Positions 1 through 8,173 of a DNA stretch of 41,663 nt are shown here, piece by piece. Below the pieces are notes generated by a model that saw only the letters and a program-made list of their open reading frames with translations, searched no databases and was not told the origin of the DNA. The position numbers and the translations under genes were made by a program. The first letter of the stretch is position 1; each line of letters starts with the position of its first letter. Location of the stretch: NCBI GenBank assembly GCA_045642085.1, contig JAZUIF010000007.1:1-41663 (forward strand), read 5' to 3'. Source of the stretch: UBA1723 sp045642085 (GTDB lineage Bacteria > Bacteroidota > Bacteroidia > Bacteroidales > Paludibacteraceae).

Positions 1-1
1 T

Positions 2-103
2 ATCGCTCAGCTTAACGAGTATATCTGGTGGTACAATAACAAACGTATTAAACTTAGATTAAACGGCATGAGCCCGGTACAATACCGAGCTCATACATTA
101 TAA
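2..103 (+). CDS. IS3-family transposase, C-terminal fragment (5' end outside window)
   Basis: Reading frame 2 from the left edge is open for 33 codons and stops at TAA 101-103. The peptide contains YNNKRIKLRLNGMSPVQYR, the typical end of the DDE integrase (OrfB) of IS3-family elements, where a Y-N-x-x-R-x-x motif precedes G-x-S-P-x-x-Y. The rest of the gene lies to the left of the window, so the catalytic core cannot be inspected. A matching terminal repeat begins 13 bp downstream, as expected for the right end of the element. The family call is firm; the subgroup is not settled. Confidence 0.85.
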   Translation: MAQLNEYIWWYNNKRIKLRLNGMSPVQYRAHTL

Positions 104-116
104 ATTATTTTTTTTC

Positions 117-141
117 TGTCCAACTTTAGGGGTGCACCTCA
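117..141 (+). repeat. Right terminal inverted repeat of the IS3-family element
   Basis: The stretch starts TGTCCAACTTT and ends CACCTCA, the form expected for an IS3-family right end (terminal CA; the left end would start TGAGGTG). It lies just after the transposase stop. The left copy is outside the window, so the pairing is inferred. Host DNA should begin at about 142. Confidence 0.65.
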
Positions 142-189
142 AACCCACGGCTTTTTTATATTTACCAAACTGATTTACAAAATCAAAGA

Positions 190-1059
190 TTATTTCTGCT
201 CAAACAATCCTGGCTCAGGAAGGTGCATGCCGACCATTGTCAAACCATTCTCTTTTGCGTAGTTGATATACTTGACTCTTGATTTAACAGCTTCTTCTGG
301 ATCCATATCATAAGAAGCGCAATACTCAGGATGAGCCATCTGTAGAGCCATACCATGCATCAAATCTCCGATAACCAACACTTTTCCTGCCTGGAAAACA
401 GTATGTCCTGGAGTATGTCCTTTTGCGTCCATCGCTACAACACCTGCAGGCAACGTATCGTTGAAATTGAAGAACTGAAGATTGTCAGCATATAGTTTGG
501 AGAATGTCACCTGCATCTGATTGCTCTCTGCTGGCATCGCCATCCACGCATCAAACTCAGACTTGGCAACGTAAACCTTTGCGTTAGGGAAAATCTTCTC
601 GCCATTCGACATCAATCCACCGATATGGTCTGGGTGAAGATGAGTGATGTAAATCAAAGAGACATCCTCTGGTTTGATACCCAATGAATTAAGAGAAGGA
701 ATAAGCAGACATCCAGGCATACCAAGTCCAGCGTCGCATAAGATTGTAGCTGAATCTCTCTGCAAAAGCACAGCACTCATAGATGCAGGAATACCGTTTT
801 TGATTCCAAGACTATCAGCCAAACCCTCGCTTACATTACCAAATAGCTGCAAATCATTGTTTTTACGACCAGCATTATCACGTAACCAAGTCACTTTCAC
901 TTCATCTAACTGAATAGAGCAGATACTACTGTCAGCATTAGCGACAAGTGCAGATGCAGGAGTCTCCTGAACCTGCTCTGGTGTTTGTTGTTCATTGCTT
1001 GTCTTGCTGTTGCAGGCTGTCGCCATCAAAGCAAGAACAGGAATAATAAGACGTTTCAT
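190..1059 (-). CDS. Metallo-beta-lactamase-fold hydrolase, predicted lipoprotein
   Basis: This 289-residue protein starts with a lipoprotein signal; the lipobox ends at Cys16 (LMATAC). The mature part is a complete MBL-fold metallohydrolase. The metal-binding set is all visible: H140, H142, D144 and H145 in THLHPDH, H219 in GHTPGH, D232 in IGDLMHG and H279 near the C-terminus. Full ligand retention argues for an active dinuclear enzyme. The spacing resembles lactonase/AttM-like members, but the substrate cannot be read from sequence. Lipidation suggests that it acts at the outer or inner membrane facing the periplasm. It lies 52 bp downstream of rnhB on the same strand with no terminator or promoter seen between them, so it is probably the third gene of the antiporter-rnhB unit. 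Confidence 0.85.
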   Translation of the reverse strand: MKRLIIPVLALMATACNSKTSNEQQTPEQVQETPASALVANADSSICSIQLDEVKVTWLRDNAGRKNNDLQLFGNVSEGLADSLGIKNGIPASMSAVLLQRDSATILCDAGLGMPGCLLIPSLNSLGIKPEDVSLIYITHLHPDHIGGLMSNGEKIFPNAKVYVAKSEFDAWMAMPAESNQMQVTFSKLYADNLQFFNFNDTLPAGVVAMDAKGHTPGHTVFQAGKVLVIGDLMHGMALQMAHPEYCASYDMDPEEAVKSRVKYINYAKENGLTMVGMHLPEPGLFEQK

Positions 1060-1111
1060 TATAATTGATTATATGTTATCACGCACACTCGAAGATATTG
1101 ATTCCATCTTT

Positions 1112-1732
1112 CTACTCCCCAAAATCAATAGGTTTCTGGCATGGAAGCAAAGTGAATGATTTTCTGTGGTATGGCGACGGACCAAACTCCGCAATTGCTT
1201 CGCGATGAGCTTTGGTAGGGTAACCCTTATTCTTTGCCCAACCATACATCGGATACTCCTCCGCAATCTTCATCATGTAATCGTCACGATATGTTTTAGC
1301 CAAGATAGAGGCGGCCGCAATCGACAGATATTTACCATCACCGCCTACAACAGTATGATGCGGAATATTCTTGTAAGGGCGGAATTTATTGCCGTCGACA
1401 ATGATATGCTGTGGTTCGATTCCAAGTGCTTCGATAGCTCTATGCATCGACATTATCGAGCATTGAAGGATATTATACTTGTCAATCTCCTCTGGTGTAC
1501 ATATTCCCAACGCCCAGGCAATCGCCTTTTCTTCTATGATTGGGCGTAGCTTATAGCGTTGCTTTTCAGTAAGTTGTTTTGAGTCGTTCAACTCATCCAA
1601 TTGAAAATCAGGAGGAAGAATCACAGCTGCTGCATAGACAGGTCCAGCCAACGGGCCACGTCCAGCCTCATCAGTGCCGACCTCAACAACTCCGTCGAGC
1701 ATATGGTGTAAAAGAGGCAAATGTTCTTTCAT
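1112..1732 (-). CDS. rnhB: Ribonuclease HII
   Basis: Ribonuclease HII (206 residues) cleaves the RNA strand of RNA/DNA hybrids and starts removal of ribonucleotides from DNA. The signature VGTDEAGRGPLAGP gives the first two acidic active-site residues (D21, E22). Further acidic residues are in IIVDGNKF and KTYRDD, and the DSK and AAASILAKTYRD motifs are intact. I chose the ATG at 1732 (MKEHLPLL). An in-frame TTG at 1747 would add five residues but overlap the upstream gene. With the ATG, the upstream stop and this start read TAA-T-ATG, one base apart, which suggests translational coupling. Length and motifs are normal for the family. Confidence 0.95.
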   Translation of the reverse strand: MKEHLPLLHHMLDGVVEVGTDEAGRGPLAGPVYAAAVILPPDFQLDELNDSKQLTEKQRYKLRPIIEEKAIAWALGICTPEEIDKYNILQCSIMSMHRAIEALGIEPQHIIVDGNKFRPYKNIPHHTVVGGDGKYLSIAAASILAKTYRDDYMMKIAEEYPMYGWAKNKGYPTKAHREAIAEFGPSPYHRKSFTLLPCQKPIDFGE

Positions 1733-1733
1733 A

Positions 1734-4019
1734 TTACTTGATATCAATAGATGTTAATGAACTCTGTAGCAGATTCTTAATCTTATCCTTCTCACCTACT
1801 ACCCACACCACATCACCAACGCAGAATTTAGTGTGAATATTTGGCGACATCGTAGTCTCGCCTTCATGTTCGATTCCCACTACCAGACACTTAGCTTTGT
1901 CTCTGATACCCGACTCAACGATACTCTTTCCTTCAAGAGGAGACCTCTCATCAATAATCAGCTGCTCCACACTTACCTCTTTCTTCTGATTGTCAGCCGC
2001 AATTGACGGTGTTCCAAATATCTTAGCGACATTTGTCAGCTGATCGTCGGTACCAAGTGCAAGAACTTTGTCGCATGGCAAAATTTTTTCCTTTCCACCG
2101 GGGATATTGATACGAATCTCACCACGAATAATAGAAACAACATGCACTCCACAGACCTGTCGGAGATTAAGTTCAATCAATGTTTTATCACAACATTCAG
2201 CATTAGGATCTACAACAAAATCTGCCAAGTGTAAGTCGTGAGCCGAGAGACTCTTAGATAATGCGGTACTTTCAAATACGGATGTCTTACTCTCCATTTT
2301 TCTTCGCATCTCTATCTCACGAATATTGAGGTTGTAGAAGAACTTACGCTCTATCTTAATAGACCAATACTTGATCATTCTAGACTTAAACACCAAGAAT
2401 AGAAGTATCATTGCCAAAAAAACAGAGAAACCTAAAGGTCGGTTCTGCAACACCCCTTTGTAAATCAACGATGAGATAATAATCACTCCAACAAATACTC
2501 TAAACAGTGTCAGAGCGGCCAATGGAGCCCAGTTGCTACGATTGGTCTCAAACAGATATTTATACTCAGGAGAATGATTCTTTTTAGCAATTATAGCACG
2601 CACTAGAGGCGACACAAGGAGTATGCTGAGTGCAGTCAGAACAATATTTATCCAGAATCCTCCGGTCATTTCTGATACCTTAGGGAAAATATAAGTCACA
2701 AACACAAGCATCACCGCGGTGCTCACTGCTCCATAAATTCCGACAATCTCCAATATCTGCGTTAGAAGATTCTTCCAAACAGCCATCACTCCCTCAGTCT
2801 CCTTCTTTGTCTGAGTGCGCTCAATCATTGTTCTGAATTTTTCTGGCAATCTGACATTCAACCATTCAACAACAGGAATCGCAGACTTCATCATGAAAGG
2901 AGTGATAAAAATAGTCACTACCGATACCGCAACAATAACTGGATAAAGAAACTCATCACAAAGTCCCAATTGAGTTCCGAGTAAAGCTACGATGAACGCG
3001 AACTCTCCCACTTGAGTAAGGCTGAAACCACACTGTATAGCTGTTCTCAATGTCGCACCTGAAAAAAGTATTCCTGAAGTACCCAAACATACCTGACCAA
3101 TTATCACAGCCATTGATATTGCTAGAATCTCTTTCCAATATTCCGCAAGAATCGAAGGATCAATCATCATACCTACCGACACGAAGAAGACAGCACCAAA
3201 GAAATCCTTTATCGGTGTCATAACCTTTGTGATTCTTTCCGCCTCGATTGTCTCAGCCAATATTGAACCCATCACAAATGCTCCAAACTCCTCGCTGAAC
3301 CCAACCGCAGATGCAAAATAGACCATTCCAAGACATAATCCAGCTGACACGATTAGAAGAGTCTCGTCATTAAGAAAATTCTTTGTGCGTTTTAATATCG
3401 TCGGAATAAAGAATATTCCAATCACTAACCAAATGATTAGGAAAAAGATCAAACGAAGTATAGCATAAATGAATTCCGTACCCTCAAATGCTTGCCCGGC
3501 AGCAATCGTAGGAAGCAACACCATTATCATGATGGCAGCCAAATCTTCAAAAATCAAGACTCCAAGCACCACACTTGCAAAACGATGACTACGGAGATCC
3601 AGATCATCGAGAGCTTTCAGGATAATAGTCGTGGAACTCATACAGATCATACATCCAAGCATAGCACTGTTGGATACACTCCATCCTAACAAATTTCCGA
3701 CCAACAGACCCACCACAATCATTCCTGGAATAATTACGGCAGACGCCAGCAATGCGTTTTTTCCTACTTTGGCGACTTTACGAAAACTGAATTCCAATCC
3801 AAGGGCAAACAACAAGAATATAACTCCAATCTTTGCCCATACCTCAACATCCTCATCACCGACAATATCCGGAGCAAAAACAAATTGTTTGCTTACCAAA
3901 AAACCAGCGACAATATAACCAAGTATGATGGGTTGCTTCAACCATTTAAAAATAACAGTTGAAATGCTCGCCACAATCATTATGAGGGCCAAATCTATTA
4001 TGATAGTAGGAATACCCAT
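1734..4019 (-). CDS. CPA2-family monovalent cation:proton antiporter with C-terminal RCK_C domains
   Basis: This 761-residue integral membrane protein has an Na+/H+-exchanger-type core of about twelve segments (roughly residues 1-385). It includes the family signatures GLEFSF near residue 75 and FEDLAAI near residue 157. A second hydrophobic block follows at about 420-570. Two soluble TrkA_C (RCK_C)-like domains lie at about 595-680 and 690-755 and would bind a ligand or regulate gating. There is no TrkA_N NAD-binding domain as in E. coli KefB/KefC, so it is better called a CPA2 antiporter than KefB. It probably exchanges K+ or Na+ for H+ across the inner membrane. It is the first gene of the minus-strand unit and has its own promoter-like and ribosome-binding signals. 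Confidence 0.9.
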   Translation of the reverse strand: MGIPTIIIDLALIMIVASISTVIFKWLKQPIILGYIVAGFLVSKQFVFAPDIVGDEDVEVWAKIGVIFLLFALGLEFSFRKVAKVGKNALLASAVIIPGMIVVGLLVGNLLGWSVSNSAMLGCMICMSSTTIILKALDDLDLRSHRFASVVLGVLIFEDLAAIMIMVLLPTIAAGQAFEGTEFIYAILRLIFFLIIWLVIGIFFIPTILKRTKNFLNDETLLIVSAGLCLGMVYFASAVGFSEEFGAFVMGSILAETIEAERITKVMTPIKDFFGAVFFVSVGMMIDPSILAEYWKEILAISMAVIIGQVCLGTSGILFSGATLRTAIQCGFSLTQVGEFAFIVALLGTQLGLCDEFLYPVIVAVSVVTIFITPFMMKSAIPVVEWLNVRLPEKFRTMIERTQTKKETEGVMAVWKNLLTQILEIVGIYGAVSTAVMLVFVTYIFPKVSEMTGGFWINIVLTALSILLVSPLVRAIIAKKNHSPEYKYLFETNRSNWAPLAALTLFRVFVGVIIISSLIYKGVLQNRPLGFSVFLAMILLFLVFKSRMIKYWSIKIERKFFYNLNIREIEMRRKMESKTSVFESTALSKSLSAHDLHLADFVVDPNAECCDKTLIELNLRQVCGVHVVSIIRGEIRINIPGGKEKILPCDKVLALGTDDQLTNVAKIFGTPSIAADNQKKEVSVEQLIIDERSPLEGKSIVESGIRDKAKCLVVGIEHEGETTMSPNIHTKFCVGDVVWVVGEKDKIKNLLQSSLTSIDIK

Positions 4020-4024
4020 TTTTA

Positions 4025-4030
4025 TCCTCC
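4025..4030 (-). promoter_or_regulatory. Shine-Dalgarno-like site of the antiporter gene
   Basis: The minus strand reads GGAGGA five bases before the ATG at 4019. This clade generally relies little on such sites, so a clear match is noteworthy. It supports the chosen start. Confidence 0.5.
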
Positions 4031-4047
4031 AAACTCAAATTATACTA

Positions 4048-4055
4048 CAAAATTA
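4048..4055 (-). promoter_or_regulatory. -7 promoter box for the antiporter operon
   Basis: The minus strand reads TAATTTTG, an exact fit to the Bacteroidota -7 pattern TAnnTTTG, 28 bp before the antiporter start. No convincing -33 TTTG lies at the usual distance. Confidence 0.45.
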
Positions 4056-4120
4056 AGCTTTTTTACCTTATTAAAGCTATTAAAGTTTGTTAATATGTCG
4101 AAATGTTAAATTTAAAACTT

Positions 4121-4128
4121 TACTTTTG
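4121..4128 (+). promoter_or_regulatory. -7 promoter box for rprX-rprY
   Basis: TACTTTTG fits TAnnTTTG exactly, 21 bp before the rprX ATG. The best upstream TTTG (4086-4089) is 31 bp away, too far for the usual -33. The two divergent units share the 130-bp gap 4020-4149. Confidence 0.4.
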
Positions 4129-4149
4129 ATTAAAACTTTTTAAGACAGG

Positions 4150-5676
4150 ATGAGAAAGAGTCTCGGAATAGTATGTTTAATAGGTATTATGGCTATCGCT
4201 TTCGTTGGCTTGCTTGTACTACAGTCGTCGTATATCAAGATGACTGCAGACATGAGAGAAGACCAATTCAACGAGAACGTACGACTTTGCCTGTTCAGTA
4301 TCAGCCGAATTCTGGAAGAGGAGGAGACAACAAGATTTATGGCTGAAAACCTTGAGTCGGAATTACGTGAACGTGACAGCAGCCAGATTAACTTTTTCTC
4401 AAATGATCAGGAAAAGTTGCAAGCGATCATTAAAATCTCAGAATTCAATGCAAACAACGATAAAAGTTGTGTTCGAATAAAGCCAAAAGTGTATCTTCAA
4501 ACCGCAAGTGGAAAGAATTCACTACAAGGGTCGTCGCATCTTCTTCAGAAAAAATTGCGTGATAGATTCATACAAGAGCGTCAATTTCTCGACAACGTCT
4601 TGCTACGTTTGTTGGGAGAGAACTATTCACGCCACATTTCGGAGCGTATCGACTTCAACCACATGACTGAGCTTCTCGACAAAGAGATGCAGCAGAGAGG
4701 TCTTAATCTGCCTCATGTAGTGGCTGTTTATTCGAGCGACGGTGTAGAAGTATATAGTTCAAAAGGATTCAAGGCAGAAAACGCAGACAACACATATAGC
4801 CAAGCTTTGTTTGTGAACGACCCTTATCCTACCGGCAACTACATGAAGGTATATTTCCCTACAAGAAACAAATATATCTACAACACAATTAGGCTTGTAC
4901 TTCCGACGACTGTCATCTTTTTCTTACTTTTGCTTACATTCATCACATCTTTGGTGATGATATCAAGAGAGAAAAGATTGACACAGATGCGTACCGACTT
5001 CATGAACAACATGACTCATGAGCTGAAAACACCGGTTTCTTCCATCTCATTGGCATCACAAATGTTGAACGACGAGAGTGTGCCGAAGACACCACGTATG
5101 CTAGCTCATTTGGGAAAGACAATTAACGACGAAACTCAACGTCTTTCACAACAGATTGAAAAAGTATTGCAGATGTCAATCCTCGAGAAAGAGAGTTCAG
5201 CATTGAAGCTTAAAGAGATAGATGTCAACGAATTGATTGTCAAAGTGACATCCAACTTTATGATTAAAGTCAAAGATAAGGGTGGAGACATTGACACAAC
5301 GTTGGATGCGGATTATCCATTCATCATGGCAGATGAAGTGCATTTCACAAACATCATCTATAATCTGATGGACAATGCGCTGAAATATACAGAAGCCATA
5401 CCTCATCTTGAGGTGAATACAGCAGAAGATGAAAAGAATGTCATCATCACTGTGAAAGATAATGGTATTGGCATCAAACCAGAAGACAAGGAGAAGATTT
5501 TCGACAAATTCTTCCGTGTCTCTACTGGAAATGTACATAATGTGAAAGGATTCGGTCTTGGATTGGCATATGTAAAAAAAGTGGTTACAGACCATAAAGG
5601 CACGATAACATGCGACAGTGAGTTTGGAGTAGGAACAACATTCACGATTTCCATACCAAAGACTGAAGACAAATAG
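4150..5676 (+). CDS. rprX: Sensor histidine kinase RprX
   Basis: This 508-residue membrane sensor kinase has transmembrane segment 1 at about 5-27, a periplasmic sensing region at about 28-245, segment 2 at about 247-271, then a HisKA domain and an ATPase domain. The phospho-acceptor is H290 in MTHELKTP. The N box is NIIYNLMDNALKY (401-413), the G1 box DNGIGI (437-442) and the G2 box GFGLGL (467-472). All are intact, so it should be catalytically competent. It is followed 31 bp later by its partner response regulator, which matches RprY closely as I remember it; RprX/RprY is the pair described from Bacteroides fragilis. The signal it senses cannot be inferred. Confidence 0.9.
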   Translation: MRKSLGIVCLIGIMAIAFVGLLVLQSSYIKMTADMREDQFNENVRLCLFSISRILEEEETTRFMAENLESELRERDSSQINFFSNDQEKLQAIIKISEFNANNDKSCVRIKPKVYLQTASGKNSLQGSSHLLQKKLRDRFIQERQFLDNVLLRLLGENYSRHISERIDFNHMTELLDKEMQQRGLNLPHVVAVYSSDGVEVYSSKGFKAENADNTYSQALFVNDPYPTGNYMKVYFPTRNKYIYNTIRLVLPTTVIFFLLLLTFITSLVMISREKRLTQMRTDFMNNMTHELKTPVSSISLASQMLNDESVPKTPRMLAHLGKTINDETQRLSQQIEKVLQMSILEKESSALKLKEIDVNELIVKVTSNFMIKVKDKGGDIDTTLDADYPFIMADEVHFTNIIYNLMDNALKYTEAIPHLEVNTAEDEKNVIITVKDNGIGIKPEDKEKIFDKFFRVSTGNVHNVKGFGLGLAYVKKVVTDHKGTITCDSEFGVGTTFTISIPKTEDK

Positions 5677-5707
5677 AAAAAGAGTATTAACGTAATAGAT
5701 TACGATT

Positions 5708-6415
5708 ATGAGCGACAAGAAAAACAGCACTAGAATTCTTCTATGTGAAGATGACGAAAACCTTGGTTTGCTTTTATGCGAATACTTAGAGGCAAAAGGT
5801 TATGAAGTGGTATTGAAGAAAGACGGTGCAGCAGGCTACCAAGCATTCTCAGAGCAGTATTTCGACATCTGTGTGCTAGATGTGATGATGCCAATCAAAG
5901 ACGGATTCACAATGGCTAAAGAGATTAGAGCCACTAACACAACAGTGCCTATTATTTTCCTTACTGCAAAGACATTGAAGGAGGATATCTTGGAAGGATT
6001 CCATATCGGTGCTGACGACTATATCACAAAGCCATTCAGTATGGAGGAGCTTCTTCTTCGTATTGAAGCCGTATTGCGTCGCGCTGGAGCAAAACGCCCT
6101 ACAGAAGATGCCACATACAAGTTTGGAAAATTCACTTTCGATACCAACAAGCAGATCATCACTTACAATGGAATAGAAGACAAGTTGACTACAAAAGAAA
6201 GTGATTTGCTAGCCCTTCTTTGCGCAAACTCAAATGAGATTCTTGAACGTAACATGGCATTGAAGACAATCTGGGAGGAAGACAGCTACTTCAACGCAAG
6301 AAGCATGGACGTTTACATCACAAAGTTGAGAAAGCGTTTGAAAGACGATCCTGAGGTAGAGATCATAAATGTCCATGGAAAGGGTTACAAACTAGTATTT
6401 CCACAGAACAAATAA
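5708..6415 (+). CDS. rprY: Response regulator RprY (OmpR family)
   Basis: This 235-residue regulator has an N-terminal receiver domain (about 8-125). It carries the acidic pocket D15/D16, the phospho-acceptor D58 in CVLDVMMP, the switch residue T86 and K108 in ITKPF. A winged-helix DNA-binding domain follows (about 135-232) with the typical ARSMDVYITKLRKRL recognition region. The overall sequence is very close to RprY of Bacteroides as I remember it. It is co-transcribed with rprX (31 bp gap) and followed directly by a hairpin terminator, so the pair forms a two-gene operon. Confidence 0.93.
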   Translation: MSDKKNSTRILLCEDDENLGLLLCEYLEAKGYEVVLKKDGAAGYQAFSEQYFDICVLDVMMPIKDGFTMAKEIRATNTTVPIIFLTAKTLKEDILEGFHIGADDYITKPFSMEELLLRIEAVLRRAGAKRPTEDATYKFGKFTFDTNKQIITYNGIEDKLTTKESDLLALLCANSNEILERNMALKTIWEEDSYFNARSMDVYITKLRKRLKDDPEVEIINVHGKGYKLVFPQNK

Positions 6416-6431
6416 TATTTGCTAAATATCT

Positions 6432-6459
6432 AAAAAGACGGTGAAAACACCGTCTTTTT
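6432..6459 (+). terminator. Rho-independent terminator after rprY
   Basis: A perfect 12-bp stem (AAAAAGACGGTG / CACCGTCTTTTT) with an AAAA loop ends in a run of T, 16 bp after the rprY stop. Confidence 0.9.
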
Positions 6460-6490
6460 AAGATTTTGTCTAGAGAGATTAGAGACACAA

Positions 6491-7225
6491 GTGGAATATC
6501 TTCTTTTAATAGTTTGCGCTTCCGGTGCAGGATTTGTACAGCGTACGGCAGGATTTGGATTTGGTATCTTCCTTATCCCATTACTTCTTTTACTTGGAAT
6601 AATGGGCGGTGATTACAAAAGCATTGTGTCATTATCATCGATGATGGCAGCTACACTGAGTCTGATTACAATTATAAATCTTCGCAAATCACTTAACTGG
6701 AAATATATTTGGCCTCTTTTGATCGTATTTATGCCGACAAGTGCACTATTTTCTTATATAATGTTCGGCACCGATGCATCATGGCTGAAAGTCATTCTAG
6801 GAATAACACTTATTCTTCTTTCCGTCTATTTCACATTCTTCAAAAAAGATGGAATAAAAATTAAGCCTAATTGGTTTAATACCATCGGACTTGGCAGCAT
6901 AAGTGGCCTAATGGGAGGTTTATTCTCAATGCAAGGACCTCCTGTCGTCTACTATTATCTTTCAACGCAAGACACTAAAGAAGAATATATGGCTCAGACC
7001 CAGTGCTTTTTCCTTCTCGGTAATCTATGGATGACATTATTGCGTGCGGGAGAAGGTATCATCACCGTAGAAGTAGGCAAAAACTACCTCATAGCCATAA
7101 CCGGATGTCTGATAGGAATGTGGATAGGAGCCCACGTCTACAACAAGATGAACAAAGAGCTACTGCTTAAGGTGATATATATCTTTTTAGCATACAGCGG
7201 CATAAGTATGATTATTAGTCATTAG
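6491..7225 (+). CDS. TSUP (TauE/SafE) family membrane permease
   Basis: This 244-residue inner-membrane protein has about seven or eight hydrophobic segments. The N-terminal GAGFVQRTAGFGFGIFLIP and the mid-protein GLMGGLFSMQGPP are the two glycine/proline-rich repeats typical of the TauE/SafE (sulfite exporter, TSUP) fold. Family members move small organic or sulfur-containing anions; this substrate is unknown. The start is a GTG at 6491. No ATG lies between it and the conserved first helix, so the GTG is well supported. It sits between the rprY terminator and the glycan operon and may be transcribed alone. Confidence 0.82.
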   Translation: MEYLLLIVCASGAGFVQRTAGFGFGIFLIPLLLLLGIMGGDYKSIVSLSSMMAATLSLITIINLRKSLNWKYIWPLLIVFMPTSALFSYIMFGTDASWLKVILGITLILLSVYFTFFKKDGIKIKPNWFNTIGLGSISGLMGGLFSMQGPPVVYYYLSTQDTKEEYMAQTQCFFLLGNLWMTLLRAGEGIITVEVGKNYLIAITGCLIGMWIGAHVYNKMNKELLLKVIYIFLAYSGISMIISH

Positions 7226-7256
7226 TTGGATATTCGAGTTCGAAGAGCTACATTTG
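7225..7256 (+). promoter_or_regulatory. Promoter of the glycan operon
   Basis: TACATTTG (7249-7256) matches the -7 pattern TAnnTTTG. GTTG (7225-7228) lies exactly 20 bp upstream as a -33-like element. The first glycosyltransferase starts 20 bp downstream. The -33 box overlaps the end of the preceding permease gene. Confidence 0.5.
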
Positions 7257-7276
7257 TGTCCATTAAAGAATAGAAG

Positions 7277-8173
7277 ATGCAAAAGGAATTGTCTATAATA
7301 TACGTCAATTTTAACACTGCCGACCAAATAATAGCGTCGGTAGAGAGCGTGCGTCGTCACACTGAAGGCATCGACTATGAAATAATTGTCGCCGACAACA
7401 ACTCTCAAAATGATGAGAACATTCAGCATTTAATTGACGACAAGGGCATCAAAGTAGTGAGATTAGACGACAACTATGGATTTGGGAAGGCAAATAATGC
7501 CGGATTCAAAGAGAGCACCGGTGAATATATCTTCCTTTTGAATCCAGATACCATATGTCATGACAATTCTATCAAAATTTTGCTAGACAAGATCAAGGCA
7601 GACCAGACTATCGGTGTGATTGGTCCAAATATAATAAATGCCGACTCAAAGCCGACTCACGCTTTCAGACGCGCTAACGACGGAATCATCACAGAGATCA
7701 ACTTTGCATTGTTTGGCTTGCCATACAAAATGGTTTACGGCAACAACTTCGAATACAACCATACAGGCAAACAAATGGATGTTGCCTATTCATGTGGAGC
7801 TGCTATGATGATGAAGCGAGAAACATTTGAAAAAGTCGATGGATTCGATGAAAATTTCTTCATGTACTATGAAGATCAGGATCTTTGCAACAGAATCAGA
7901 AAAGAAGGGTTGAGAATCGTCAACGAGCCATCTGCAACAATACAGCATCTAGAAGGAACAAGTATAAGTGTCAACTCAAGAAGAGAGAATTTCATCATGC
8001 AGAGCAGAAAGAAATACTTCTTGAAGACAATGCCGAAATGGCATTTTAAGGTTGCTAACATACTGACAAAAACACTCCTTTTTATCGGAGAATCAGCATA
8101 CAAAATATGCGGCAAAAAAGAGTTGTCGGAAAAGTACTCGTGCCGCAGAAAACTAATTTCTAAATATGAATAA
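7277..8173 (+). CDS. Glycosyltransferase family 2 (rhamnosyltransferase-like)
   Basis: This 298-residue GT-A fold enzyme has the nucleotide-sugar-binding start LSIIYVNFNTADQ, the DNNS motif near residue 40 and a metal-binding motif LLNPDT near residue 93. A later acceptor-loop signature reads GFDENFFMYYEDQDLCNRIRKEG, split over about residues 192-214. This is the layout of WbbL-like rhamnosyltransferases, but the sugar is not certain. The first gene of the glycan operon, it probably acts at the cytoplasmic face of the inner membrane on a lipid-linked glycan. Its last eight bases overlap the next gene, which implies coupled translation. Confidence 0.9.
   Translation: MQKELSIIYVNFNTADQIIASVESVRRHTEGIDYEIIVADNNSQNDENIQHLIDDKGIKVVRLDDNYGFGKANNAGFKESTGEYIFLLNPDTICHDNSIKILLDKIKADQTIGVIGPNIINADSKPTHAFRRANDGIITEINFALFGLPYKMVYGNNFEYNHTGKQMDVAYSCGAAMMMKRETFEKVDGFDENFFMYYEDQDLCNRIRKEGLRIVNEPSATIQHLEGTSISVNSRRENFIMQSRKKYFLKTMPKWHFKVANILTKTLLFIGESAYKICGKKELSEKYSCRRKLISKYE

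Noticed and set aside
1734..4019. Naming the antiporter kefB or kefC
   Set aside because: It lacks the TrkA_N NAD-binding domain and has an extra hydrophobic block, so only the CPA2 family can be supported.
5197..5730. Minus-strand open frame of 177 codons opposite rprX
   Set aside because: It lies opposite the conserved kinase core; the residues reflect rprX codon bias and give no protein family.
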